Source of the DNA: an uncultured Eubacteriales bacterium
GTDB taxonomy: Bacteria; Bacillota; Clostridia; Oscillospirales; Oscillospiraceae
NCBI GenBank assembly: GCA_958402445.1
Contig: CATXTO010000021.1
Coordinates: forward strand, 1-31,752
Length of the DNA: 31,752 nucleotides
Direction of reading: 5' to 3'
This document shows, one piece after another, positions 1-7,611 of this stretch. The notes below the pieces were generated by a model. The model saw only the letters and a list, made by a program, of their open reading frames with translations. It was not told where the DNA came from and did not search any database. Every line of letters starts with the position of its first letter. The first letter of the stretch is position 1. The translations under genes and the position numbers were made by a program.

Positions 1-7
1 GCATCCT

Positions 8-285
8 GTAGGGGCGGGCTGTGCCCGCCCGCCGGGGTTCGGTTGTGGGAAGCAGCCCAAGCGGGCGACCGCAGGTCGCCCCTACAGTTGGAAGGGCCAA
101 TGGACATTCCTGACGCCCACCGCATGGGTCTTACCCGTAGGGCGTGCTGCGCACGCCCGCGGAACAACCACAGGTCGTTCCCTACACCCACCCTAGAATG
201 CATCCTGTAGGGGCGTGCTGTGCACGCCCGCCAAGCTCGGCAAAGACCGAGAATTTCCCCGGCGGGCGACCACAGGTCGCCCCTA
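8..285. repeat. Palindromic hairpin repeat block 1
   Basis: Three pairs of short hairpins, each pair facing inward with GTAGGG-type outer ends. Stem types here are gggc/gccc, gacc/ggtc and gtgc/gcac around a three-base loop, plus one GGAAC-type variant near 160-187. No protein reading frame across this stretch looks real; the possible frames follow the repeats. The block continues towards the left edge of the window, so its full extent is not visible. Confidence 0.85.
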
Positions 286-318
286 TGTTCCGTTTTCAGA
301 AACTGCTACGCAATCCGC

Positions 319-364
319 CCCCCGGGCCCCAGGGCCGGGGGTTTGTAAGCGCAGACTTCTGCGC
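319..364. other. Two adjacent hairpins in the parA leader
   Basis: A GC-rich inverted repeat (CCCCCgGGCCC against GGGCCgGGGGG, about 319-341) is followed by a perfect 7-bp one (GCGCAGA/TCTGCGC, 349-364) just before the parA ribosome site at about 366-374. They could be an mRNA leader structure or the 3' end of an upstream transcript. I saw no convincing -10/-35 pair for parA in this gap. Confidence 0.4.
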
Positions 365-380
365 CGAAAGGGGGTGCGGC

Positions 381-1136
381 ATGGGCCGCAGCATCGCCAT
401 TGTGAACCAAAAAGGCGGCGTGGGCAAAACCACCACCGCCGTCAACCTGACGGCCGCCTTGACCGAGCGGGGCCGCCGGGTTTTATTGTGCGACTTTGAC
501 CCCCAGGCCAACGCCACCTCCGGCTTGGGATTGGACAAGCGCCGGATGGGGAAGACTGTTTATGACGTGCTCATCAACGGCGCGGACGTGCGGACGGCGG
601 TGGTGCCGACGCCCTTCGGCCACGTGCTCCCCGCCTCCAGCGCCCTGGCCGGCGCCGGCGTGGAGCTGATCGGCAGCGCGGACCGGGAGCATCAGCTCCG
701 GCAGGCCCTGCGGCCCCTACGGGAGGACTACGATTTTATCTTCATCGACTGTCCGCCCTCTCTGGAGCTGCTGACCCTCAATGGGCTCTGCGCGGCGGAT
801 GGGATTCTGGTGCCGGTGCAGTGCGAGTATTACGCCCTGGAGGGCCTCAGCGACCTCATGGCCACCCTCCGGGCGGTGAAGCGAAAGCTCCATCCCACGC
901 TGGAGATTTTCGGCGTGGTTCTGACCATGTATGACGGGCGGACCAACTTTTCCGCCCAGGTGGCCCAGGAGGTCCGGCGGCACTTTCCGGGAAAGGTGTT
1001 TCACACGGCGATCCCTCGGAACGTGCGCCTGGCGGAGGCGCCCAGTCACGGGCTGCCCGCCGCCGCCTATGACCGGGCCAGCCGGGGCGCGGCGGCCTAT
1101 GGCGAGCTGGCCGACGAAATCAACAGGAGGGGATGA
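381..1136 (+). CDS. parA: Chromosome-partitioning ATPase ParA (Soj)
   Basis: A 251-residue ParA/MinD-type ATPase that acts with ParB in segregating the replication origin on the nucleoid. The deviant Walker A KGGVGKTT is at residues 11-18, the second aspartate motif DFDPQ at 38-42, and the Walker B segment FIFIDCPPS near 113-121. Length fits chromosomal Soj. The ATG at 381 was chosen over in-frame starts further upstream because AAAGGGGG lies 7 bases before it and because the family starts just before the P-loop; the upstream frame is repeat sequence. It is separated by one base from parB, so the two are surely cotranscribed. In Bacillus the Soj/Spo0J pair also modulates DnaA and sporulation; that role is only inferred here. 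Confidence 0.95.
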   Translation: MGRSIAIVNQKGGVGKTTTAVNLTAALTERGRRVLLCDFDPQANATSGLGLDKRRMGKTVYDVLINGADVRTAVVPTPFGHVLPASSALAGAGVELIGSADREHQLRQALRPLREDYDFIFIDCPPSLELLTLNGLCAADGILVPVQCEYYALEGLSDLMATLRAVKRKLHPTLEIFGVVLTMYDGRTNFSAQVAQEVRRHFPGKVFHTAIPRNVRLAEAPSHGLPAAAYDRASRGAAAYGELADEINRRG

Positions 1137-1137
1137 C

Positions 1138-2019
1138 ATGGCCCAGCAAAAGGGCTTGGGCAGGGGCCTTGGCGCCCTGCTCGGCGACTATACCCAGGAG
1201 CCGGAGATGGACAGGGGGCTGCGGCAGCTTCCCCTGCGAAAGGTGGAGCCCAATCCGGAACAGCCCCGGCACGATTTCAACGAGGAGGAGCTGCAGGCTC
1301 TGGCGGACTCCATTGCCCAGCACGGGATTCTCCAGCCCCTGACCGTCCGGCTTCTGCCCAGCGGCTACTACCAGATCATCGCCGGCGAGCGGCGCTGGCG
1401 GGCCGCACGGCTGGCTGGCCTGGAAACGGTGCCCGCGCTGGTGGTGGAGGCCGACGACCGGAAGGCCATGGAGCTGGCGCTGATTGAAAATCTCCAGCGC
1501 CAGGACCTGAATCCCGTGGAGGAGGCCCAGGGCTACCAGTGCCTGCTGCGGGACTACGGCCTGACCCAGGAGGAGGCCGCCCGACGGGTGGGGAAATCCC
1601 GGCCCGCCGTGGCCAACGCCCTGCGTCTGCTGGCCCTGGAGCCGGAGCTGCTGGCCGCCGTGGAGTCGGGGGCCCTCTCTCCGGGACACGCCCGGGCCGT
1701 CCTGAGCCTGAAGGACCCGAAAAAGCGCCGGGAGGCCGCCCAGAAAATCACGGCGTTGGGCCTGTCCGTGCGGCAGGCGGAGCTGCTGTGCCGGAACCTG
1801 TCCCGAGAGCCCGAGCCGGCGCCGGCGCCGACGCCGCTGCGGGTGGACTACGTGGCCGAGTGCGAGCGGACCCTCTCCCGCCGCCTGGGCCGGGGGGTCC
1901 GGATCGTGACCGGAAAGCGCAAGGGACGCTTTGAGCTGGAATTTTACGGGCCGGAGGATTTGCAGCGGCTTTACGACGCCCTGCAGGCCCTGCCCCAGGA
2001 GGAGCGGAAAAAGCCATGA
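1138..2019 (+). CDS. parB: Chromosome-partitioning protein ParB (Spo0J)
   Basis: A 293-residue ParB CTPase/DNA clamp that loads at parS and recruits SMC. The N-terminal GLGRGLGALLGD motif (6-17), which stimulates the ParA ATPase, is intact. The CTP-binding motif GERRWRA is at 83-89, the ENLQRQDLNP motif at 117-126, and the parS-reading helix-turn-helix at about 141-163 (TQEEAARRVGKSRPAVANAL). The C-terminal dimerisation part is about 240-293. The ATG at 1138 follows GGAGG at 1126-1130, and the protein begins exactly at the family motif. Its last bases overlap the next gene as ATGA. I found no TGTTTCACGTGAAACA-like parS site in this window, so the sites it uses lie elsewhere. Confidence 0.95.
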   Translation: MAQQKGLGRGLGALLGDYTQEPEMDRGLRQLPLRKVEPNPEQPRHDFNEEELQALADSIAQHGILQPLTVRLLPSGYYQIIAGERRWRAARLAGLETVPALVVEADDRKAMELALIENLQRQDLNPVEEAQGYQCLLRDYGLTQEEAARRVGKSRPAVANALRLLALEPELLAAVESGALSPGHARAVLSLKDPKKRREAAQKITALGLSVRQAELLCRNLSREPEPAPAPTPLRVDYVAECERTLSRRLGRGVRIVTGKRKGRFELEFYGPEDLQRLYDALQALPQEERKKP

Positions 2020-2687
2020 GGAAAGCCCACGACCACCAGAAGCAGAACCAGGAACTGCGGGAGAAGATGAGCCGCCTGCTGGAGGAAAAGCCGGAGGCGG
2101 ACCCCGCCCCGGAGCCCGAGCAGCACGAGGAGAAGAAGCCCCTGAGCGAGGCCCGCAAGCGGGCCCTGATCAGCTACATTGCCATTCTCTTCGGCGTGGC
2201 CTTTGTTCTGGTGCTGCTGTCCATGCTGATTCAGCAGCGGGATTCCCGGGACACCATCACCCAGCTCAATCAGAACGCCAGCAGCGCCCTGGACAAGGCC
2301 GAGCAGCTCCAGGACCAGAACCGGATCCTGGCGGAAAAGAACCTGGACCTGGAAAACCGCCTTCGAACGACACAATCCGACCTGAAGGAGCTGCAGGAAG
2401 AGGCGGACCAGATGGAGCAGCGGCTTCAGGACTTGCAAACCAGCTTCCAGACCTCTCAGAACCAGCTGCGGGAGCTGGAGACCGATGCGACGCAGCAGAG
2501 ACAGAAGATCCAGGCCTACGAGCTGCTGCTGCAGGCGCAAACCGCGTTGAACCAGGAGGACACCGACGGCTTCCTGGCGGCTATGGCGGAGCTGAAACCC
2601 CTGGCGGAGCTGCTGGACACCCAGGGCGCCGCCCTTTACGGGGAGCTGCTGGCCGGAGCCGCATCCGCCGGAAAACCTGCCCCATGA
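2016..2687 (+). CDS. Membrane-anchored coiled-coil protein, unknown
   Basis: A 223-residue protein that I do not recognise as a named family. Residues 1-50 are charged and cytoplasm-like (many Lys/Glu, a proline-rich stretch at 28-36). Residues 51-73 form one strong membrane segment preceded by RKR, giving an N-in topology. Residues 80-165 are a long Gln/Leu/Glu heptad-rich coiled coil. Residues 168-215 look like a short helical pair. The ATG overlaps the parB stop (ATGA) and has AGGAGG at 1997-2002, so it is translationally coupled to parB. The layout resembles FtsB/FtsL-like or YabA/septation scaffolds in outline only. Its place between parB and serS suggests a house-keeping role in segregation or envelope organisation, but this is inference. 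Confidence 0.85.
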   Translation: MRKAHDHQKQNQELREKMSRLLEEKPEADPAPEPEQHEEKKPLSEARKRALISYIAILFGVAFVLVLLSMLIQQRDSRDTITQLNQNASSALDKAEQLQDQNRILAEKNLDLENRLRTTQSDLKELQEEADQMEQRLQDLQTSFQTSQNQLRELETDATQQRQKIQAYELLLQAQTALNQEDTDGFLAAMAELKPLAELLDTQGAALYGELLAGAASAGKPAP

Positions 2688-2697
2688 GGTGAATGAC

Positions 2698-3996
2698 ATG
2701 CTGGATATCAAACGAATGAAAGAAGATCCCCAGGCGGTGAAGGACAGGCTGCGGGACAAGGGTGTGGACTGCGACCAGGCCGTGGACCGGATTTTGGAGC
2801 TGGATGAAGCCCGTCGGGGGCTCATTCAGGCCGCGGAGACCAAAAAAGCGGAGCAGAACCGTATTTCCCGGGAAATTCCCCAGCGGAAAAAGGCGGGTCA
2901 GGACGTAGCTCCCATCTTTCGGCAGATGGGAGAGCTGAAGGCGGCCATCGCCGGGGACGAAGCCGCTCTGGAGGCGGTGGAGGCCGAATACCGGACCCTG
3001 ATGCTCAGCCTGCCCAACCTGCCAGACCCGGACCTGGCGCCCGGGGACAAGGAGCACAACGAGCCTTTGCGGTATTTCGGGACGCCGCATGCATTCGATT
3101 TCGAGCCCAAGCACCACGTGGACCTGTGCCAGGCTCTGGGCCTCATCGACTACGAGCGGGGAACCAAGCTGGCCGGCTCCGGCTTCTGGCTGTACCGGGG
3201 CCTGGGCGCCCGGCTGGAGTGGGCGCTGTTGAATTATTTTATCGACACTCACGTGGCGGACGGGTACGAATTCGTCCTGCCGCCTCTCATGCTGGAGTAC
3301 GAGTGCGGGCTCACGGCGGGGCAGTTCCCCAAATTTGCCGACGAGGTGTATAAAATCGGCAACCCCACGGACGAGCGGGTGCACTATATGCTGCCCACGG
3401 CGGAGGCGGCGCTGGCCAGCCTGTACCGCAACGAAATCTTACCGGAGTCCGAGCTGCCCAAGAAGCTCTTCTCCTACACCCCCTGCTTCCGCCGGGAGGC
3501 GGGGTCCCACCGGGCCGAGGAGCGGGGGATGGTCCGAGGCCACCAGTTCAATAAGGTGGAGATGTTCCAATACACCAGGCCGGAGGACTCGGACCGGGCG
3601 TTCGAGGAGCTGGTGGAGAAGGCGGAGCGGCTGGTCCGGGATTTGGGCTTCCACTTCCGCACGGTGAAGCTGGCCGCCGGGGACTGCTCCGCCGCCATGG
3701 CCCGGACCTACGACATTGAGATTCAAATTCCCTCCATGGGCGGGTACAAGGAGGTCTCCTCCGTGTCCAACGCCCGGGACTATCAGGCCCGCCGGGGCAA
3801 CATCCGGTTCCGCCGGGCCGCTACGGGAAAGCCGGAGTTCGTCCACACCCTGAACGGCTCCGGCCTGGCCACCTCCCGGATTTTCCCGGCCATGGTGGAG
3901 CAGAACCAGCGCCCGGACGGCTCCGTGGTGGTGCCGGAGGCGTTGCGCAAGTACCTGGGCGGCCTGGAACTGCTGACGCCGCCCCAGGAGCGGTAA
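2698..3996 (+). CDS. serS: Seryl-tRNA synthetase
   Basis: A 432-residue class II synthetase that charges tRNA-Ser (and tRNA-Sec) with serine. The N-terminal antiparallel coiled-coil arm that grips the long variable arm of tRNA-Ser is at about 28-100. Catalytic motifs follow: TAEAAL (234-239), motif 2 FRREAGS (264-270) with RGHQFNKVE (280-288), and motif 3 GSGLATSR (387-394). Two starts compete: GTG at 2689 and ATG at 2698. I chose ATG because GAGGTG (2686-2691) is well spaced for it, the GTG has no ribosome site, and bacterial SerS proteins begin MLDIK. It lies 10 bases after the coiled-coil gene, in the same operon. Confidence 0.96.
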   Translation: MLDIKRMKEDPQAVKDRLRDKGVDCDQAVDRILELDEARRGLIQAAETKKAEQNRISREIPQRKKAGQDVAPIFRQMGELKAAIAGDEAALEAVEAEYRTLMLSLPNLPDPDLAPGDKEHNEPLRYFGTPHAFDFEPKHHVDLCQALGLIDYERGTKLAGSGFWLYRGLGARLEWALLNYFIDTHVADGYEFVLPPLMLEYECGLTAGQFPKFADEVYKIGNPTDERVHYMLPTAEAALASLYRNEILPESELPKKLFSYTPCFRREAGSHRAEERGMVRGHQFNKVEMFQYTRPEDSDRAFEELVEKAERLVRDLGFHFRTVKLAAGDCSAAMARTYDIEIQIPSMGGYKEVSSVSNARDYQARRGNIRFRRAATGKPEFVHTLNGSGLATSRIFPAMVEQNQRPDGSVVVPEALRKYLGGLELLTPPQER

Positions 3997-4058
3997 TCGG
4001 CTAAAATTTGACGAAGGGCCGCGGCGGCTGCCGCGGCCGGCGGGAGAGGAGCGCTATC

Positions 4059-4538
4059 GTGGCAAAGGAGAAAAAACGGAAAAAGCACGGCTGGTTGGAG
4101 GAATTTAAGGCCTTCGCGATAAAGGGCAACGCCCTGAGCCTGGCCGTGGGCGTCATCATCGGCGGCGGCTTCAGCACCATCACCAAGTCCCTGACGGACG
4201 ACGTGATTATGCCCATTGTGTCCATGTTCCTGGGCGGAATCAATTTCTCCCAGTGGTATATCATCCTGCCCCAGTGGTTTGGGGCAAAACTGGACGAAGC
4301 CGGCAATCCGGTGGTCAACACTCTGAATTACGGCACCTTTTTGTCCGCTGTGATCAATTTTCTGATCCTGGCCCTGGTGGTGTTCTGGCTGGTGAAGTTT
4401 CTGAATCGTCTGATGGCCTTGGGCCATCAGAAAAAGGCGGCGGCGCCTCCCGCGCCCTCGGAACCCACAAAGGAGGAACAGCTCCTGACGGAAATCCGGG
4501 ACCTGCTGCGGGAAGGCCGTCACGACGCATCTGAATAG
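4059..4538 (+). CDS. mscL: Large-conductance mechanosensitive channel MscL
   Basis: A 159-residue homopentameric stretch-gated channel that releases solutes on osmotic downshock. The amphipathic N-terminus (WLEEFKAFAIKGN) leads into TM1 with the family signature LAVGVIIGGGF at about 28-38, then a periplasm-like loop and TM2 near 100-125 (FLSAVINFLILALVVFWLV). The C-terminal charged helix (EEQLLTEIRDLL) forms the cytoplasmic bundle. It is slightly longer than the 136-residue E. coli protein because of a Lys-rich N-terminus and an Ala/Pro linker. The start is GTG at 4059 with GAGAGGAG just upstream; a TTG further upstream has no ribosome site. It sits 62 bases after serS and may share that transcript. 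Confidence 0.95.
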   Translation: MAKEKKRKKHGWLEEFKAFAIKGNALSLAVGVIIGGGFSTITKSLTDDVIMPIVSMFLGGINFSQWYIILPQWFGAKLDEAGNPVVNTLNYGTFLSAVINFLILALVVFWLVKFLNRLMALGHQKKAAAPPAPSEPTKEEQLLTEIRDLLREGRHDASE

Positions 4539-4549
4539 ATACCTTTCAG

Positions 4550-4594
4550 CACAGCCCTGTAGGGGCGGCCGTTGGCCGCCCCTACAGGGCTGTG
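4550..4594. terminator. 21-bp perfect hairpin after mscL
   Basis: Perfect 21-base arms (4550-4570 and 4574-4594) flank a GTT loop. The inner part is the GTAGGGGC...GCCCCTAC repeat with a ggcc/ggcc stem, and the arms extend outward as CACAGCCCT/AGGGCTGTG. No T-run follows, so intrinsic termination is possible but unproven. It may instead be a fused, symmetric version of the two-hairpin repeat unit. Confidence 0.5.
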
Positions 4595-4610
4595 GTCTGC
4601 TTCTGTGGGT

Positions 4611-5182
4611 GTGGGGGCGACCTGTGGTCGCCCGCCTGGGATGCATCATCAATGATGGAATGTAGGAACGACCTGTGGTCGTTCCGCGGGCGTGCAAAGC
4701 ACGCCCCTACAGAGACACGGCATGATTTGGAGGATGTAGGGGCGACCTGTGGTCGCCCGCCTGGGATGCATCATCAATGATGGGATGTGGGGAACGACCT
4801 GTGGTCGTTCCGCGGGCGTGCAAAGCACGCCCCTACAGAGACACGGCATGATTTGGAGGATGTAGGGGCGACCTGTGGTCGCCCGCCTGGGATGCATCAT
4901 CAATGATGGGATGTGGGGAACGACCTGTGGTCGTTCCGCGGGCGTGCAAAGCACGCCCCTACAGAGACACGGCATGATTTGGAGGATGTAGGGGCGACCT
5001 GTGGTCGCCCGCCTGGGATGCATCATCAATGATGGGATGTAGGGAACGACCTGTGGTCGTTCCGCGGGCGAGCGCAGCTCGCCCCTACAGGGCTGTGGTC
5101 TGCTTCTGTGGGTGTAGGGGCGACCTGTGGTCGCCCGCCTGGGATGCACCATCGTTGATGGGATGTGGGGAACGACCTGTGG
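4611..5182. repeat. Hairpin repeat block 2, 126-bp tandem array
   Basis: About four and a half copies of a 125-126-bp unit starting near 4611, 4736, 4862, 4988 and 5113. Each unit holds a GGGCGACCTGTGGTCGCCC hairpin, a spacer (TGGGATGCATCATCAATGAT) and an abutting pair of a GGAACGACC-type and a gtgc/gcac-type hairpin. The fourth copy carries a gagc/gctc hairpin in place of gtgc/gcac, and the fifth is cut off inside the second hairpin. The copies are nearly identical, so amplification is recent. Open frames on both strands follow the repeat period and are not genes. Confidence 0.9.
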
Positions 5183-5217
5183 CCACTCCTGCGGGGCGTT
5201 TCGCACATAAGAATCTA

Positions 5218-5253
5218 AAAATTCCCGGAAACAGTTGATTTTCCGGGAATTTT
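5218..5253. terminator. Inverted repeat overlapping the glyQS promoter
   Basis: Perfect 14-base arms (5218-5231 and 5240-5253) with an 8-base loop, A-rich on the left and T-rich on the right, with CCCGG in the stem. It has the shape of a bidirectional intrinsic terminator, ending the serS/mscL side. Its loop and right arm also contain the -35 of the glyQS promoter, so it could equally be an operator. Confidence 0.6.
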
Positions 5254-5263
5254 CCTTTATAAT
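5235..5263 (+). promoter_or_regulatory. Sigma-A promoter of glyQS
   Basis: TTGATT at 5235-5240 and TATAAT at 5258-5263, 17 bases apart. The predicted transcript starts near 5270, about 40 bases before the glyQS ATG. That leaves no room for a T-box leader, the usual control of glycyl-tRNA synthetase genes in many Bacillota. Confidence 0.8.
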
Positions 5264-5308
5264 ACAAGATCAGACTTCTAAAATGCGGATTACCCGGGAG
5301 GTAACAAC

Positions 5309-6739
5309 ATGCTGAACAACACGGAAAAAACCATGGACAAGATTGTGGCCCTGTGCAAGAACCGGGGCTTCGTCTTCGCCGGCTCCGAGATTTACGGCGG
5401 CCTGGCCAACACCTGGGATTACGGCCCCCTGGGCGTGGAGCTGAAAAACAACGTAAAACGGGCCTGGTGGAAGAAATTCGTCCAGGAAAATCCCTATAAC
5501 GTGGGCCTGGACGCCGCCATTTTGATGAATCCCCAGGTGTGGGTGGCCTCCGGCCACGTGACCACCTTCAACGATCCCCTTATCGACTGCAAGGGCTGCA
5601 AAATGCGCCACCGGGCCGACCAGCTTATCGAGCAGTACAATGCCGCAAACGGCATCGAGGACATGTCCGTGGAAGCCATGGGCAACGACGAGCTGGTGGC
5701 CTATATCCGGGAAAAGGCCATCCCCTGCCCCGGCTGCGGCAAGTCGAATTTTACGGACATTCGGAAGTTCAACCTAATGTTCAAAACCCATCAGGGCGTC
5801 ACCGAGGATACCTCCACCGAGGTTTACCTGCGGCCGGAGACCGCCCAGGGTATTTTTGTGAACTTCAACCAGATTCTGCGGACCACCCGGCGGAAGCTGC
5901 CCTTCGGCGTGTGCCAGATCGGAAAGAGCTTCCGCAACGAGATCACCCCGGGTAATTTCATCTTCCGCATCCGGGAGTTTGAGCAGATGGAGCTGGAGTT
6001 TTTCTGCAAGCCCGGCACGGATCTGGAGTGGTTCCAGTATTGGCGGAGCTTCTGCCGGCAGTGGCTGCTGGACTTGGGCCTGCGGGAGGAGAACCTGCGT
6101 CTCCGGGATCACAGCCCTCAGGAGCTGTGCTTCTACTCCAAGGCCACCACGGATTTCGAGTTCTTGTTCCCCTTCGGCTGGGGCGAGCTGTGGGGCGTGG
6201 CGGATCGGACCGATTACGATCTGACCCAGCATGAAAAGGCCTCCGGCCAGGACCTGAAGTACTTTGACCAGGAGACGGGAGAGCACTATGTCCCCTATGT
6301 GGTGGAGCCCTCCCTGGGAGCCGATCGGGTCACCCTGGCCTTCCTGTGCGACGCCTATGACGAGGAGGTGGTGGGGCAGGACAAGAAGGGCGCGGACGAT
6401 GTGCGCACGGTTTTGCACCTGCACCCGGCGCTGGCGCCCTATAAGGCCGCCGTGCTGCCCCTGAGCAAGAAGCTCAGCCCCAGGGCGGAGGAGATTTACC
6501 ACGGCCTGCAAAAGGATTTTATGGTGGATTTCGACGACGCCGGCTCCATCGGCAAGCGATACCGCCGGCAGGACGAGATCGGAACGCCTTTGTGCATCAC
6601 TGTGGATTTCCAGACCGTGGGGGATGAGAACAGCCCCGCGGACCACTGCGTCACGGTCCGGGACCGGGACACCATGGAGCAGGTTCGGATTCCCATCGAA
6701 GGCCTGGGGAAGTATCTCCAGGAGAAAACCGCATTTTAA
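5309..6739 (+). CDS. glyQS: Glycyl-tRNA synthetase, single-chain type
   Basis: A 476-residue class IIa synthetase of the dimeric eukaryote/Gram-positive type, which charges tRNA-Gly; it is unrelated to the alpha2beta2 GlyQ+GlyS enzyme. Visible are the N-terminal WDYGPLG segment (36-42), four cysteines of a zinc-binding insertion (C94/C97 and C140/C143), RPETAQG (175-181), motif 2 with FRNEI and the REFEQMELEFF stretch (208-232), motif 3 (EPSLGADRV) and a C-terminal anticodon-binding domain from about 370. The ATG at 5309 follows GGGAGGT. It is a single-gene unit with its own promoter. A tRNA-Gly gene lies about 5 kb downstream in this window. Confidence 0.96.
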   Translation: MLNNTEKTMDKIVALCKNRGFVFAGSEIYGGLANTWDYGPLGVELKNNVKRAWWKKFVQENPYNVGLDAAILMNPQVWVASGHVTTFNDPLIDCKGCKMRHRADQLIEQYNAANGIEDMSVEAMGNDELVAYIREKAIPCPGCGKSNFTDIRKFNLMFKTHQGVTEDTSTEVYLRPETAQGIFVNFNQILRTTRRKLPFGVCQIGKSFRNEITPGNFIFRIREFEQMELEFFCKPGTDLEWFQYWRSFCRQWLLDLGLREENLRLRDHSPQELCFYSKATTDFEFLFPFGWGELWGVADRTDYDLTQHEKASGQDLKYFDQETGEHYVPYVVEPSLGADRVTLAFLCDAYDEEVVGQDKKGADDVRTVLHLHPALAPYKAAVLPLSKKLSPRAEEIYHGLQKDFMVDFDDAGSIGKRYRRQDEIGTPLCITVDFQTVGDENSPADHCVTVRDRDTMEQVRIPIEGLGKYLQEKTAF

Positions 6740-6760
6740 GCCCCGAGACCGGGTGCCCCT

Positions 6761-7408
6761 GTAGGGGCGTGCTTTGCACGCCCGCAGGCGTTCCGTCCCG
6801 TTGAGCGGGCCCGGGCGGGCGAGCGCAGCTCGCCCCTACGCCCACCAAAATAGTTCCCCGTAGGGGCGAGCTTTGCTCGCCCGCCGCTCCCGCGTAGGGG
6901 CGTGCTCTGCACGCCCGCCGGCGTTCCGTCCCGGTGAGCGGCCCGGGCGGGCGACCACAGGTCGCCCCTACGCTCACAAAATAGTTCTCCCGTAGGGGTG
7001 AGCTCAGCACGTGCACCGTTCCCCTGTAGGAGCGTGCTTTGCCCGCTGACGGGCGAGCGCAGCTCGCCCCTACGGGGCCCGCCACTCCCCTGCAGGGGTG
7101 TGCTCCGCACGCCCGCAGGCGTTCCGTCCCGTTGAGCGGCCCAGGCGGGCGAGCGCAGCTCGCCCCTACAAGGGCCCGCCACTCCCCTGCAGGGGCATGC
7201 TCTGCACGCCCGCGGGCGTTCCGTCCCGGTGAGCGGCCCGGGCGGGCGAGCGCAGCTCGCCCCTACAAGGGCCCGCCGCTCCCGTGTAGGAGTGTGCTCT
7301 GCACGCCCGCGGGCGTTCCGTCCCGTTGAGCGGCCCGGGCGGGCGACCACAGGTCGCCCCTACGCCCACAAAATAGTTCTCCTGTAGGGGTGAGCTTTGC
7401 ACACCTGA
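6761..7408. repeat. Hairpin repeat block 3, 97-bp tandem array
   Basis: A dense run of hairpins. Stems gtgc/gcac and gagc/gctc dominate, with gacc/ggtc near 6950 and 7345. The private spacer GCGTTCCGTCCCGTTGAGC occurs near 6788, 6921, 7119, 7216 and 7313; the last three are exactly 97 bases apart. Hairpins near 7385-7408 are eroded. I see no gene in 6740-7611 other than the LTA-synthase leader. Confidence 0.88.
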
Positions 7409-7427
7409 AGGCCGCTGTCACATTCCG

Positions 7428-7455
7428 TTGCCGAAAGATGCGGTGGGAATATAAA
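7428..7455 (+). promoter_or_regulatory. Possible promoter of the LTA-synthase-like gene
   Basis: TTGCCG (7428-7433), a 16-base spacer, and TATAAA (7450-7455). It is the best match between the repeat block and the gene, but the -35 is only four of six to consensus. Confidence 0.4.
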
Positions 7456-7457
7456 AA

Positions 7458-7491
7458 CCAAACCGAAGCCCAGTAGGCGGGTTCGGTTTGG
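7458..7491. repeat. Leader hairpin, second family, copy 1
   Basis: Arms CCAAACCGAAGCCC (7458-7471) and CGGGTTCGGTTTGG (7478-7491). A near copy is at 9986-10022, also preceded by an A-run and followed by a GGAGCGG-containing stretch, so the similarity extends to about 7530. It lies in the leader of the next gene, 120 bases before its start. Confidence 0.7.
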
Positions 7492-7611
7492 AGCGGGGCA
7501 GAGACGGAGCGGACAAGAATCTCCTACCTGAATGGGCGGGGATTTGCGAGAGCGCAGTCCTCTGCGACGAGAAGGAACGCAGCTCTGTTCCTGTGAAAGG
7601 AGGCGCTATCC

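Noticed and set aside
998..1013. parS-like TGTTTCAC
   Set aside because: Only the left half matches; the right half (ACGGCGAT) is not its complement, and it lies inside the parA coding sequence.
4611..5182. CRISPR array
   Set aside because: Repeat units are 126 bp, nearly identical throughout including the spacers, and made of palindromes found elsewhere; no cas gene is present.
4649..5206. Long minus-strand frame across the repeat block (and similar frames in blocks 3, 5, 7, 8 and 9)
   Set aside because: The translated products are periodic copies of the repeats (for example GRPQVAP, ASCARP), with no ribosome site; the reading frame is a by-product of unit length and GC content.
5264..5308. 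T-box leader for glyQS
   Set aside because: Only about 45 bases lie between the -10 box and the ATG, far too short for the stems and specifier loop.
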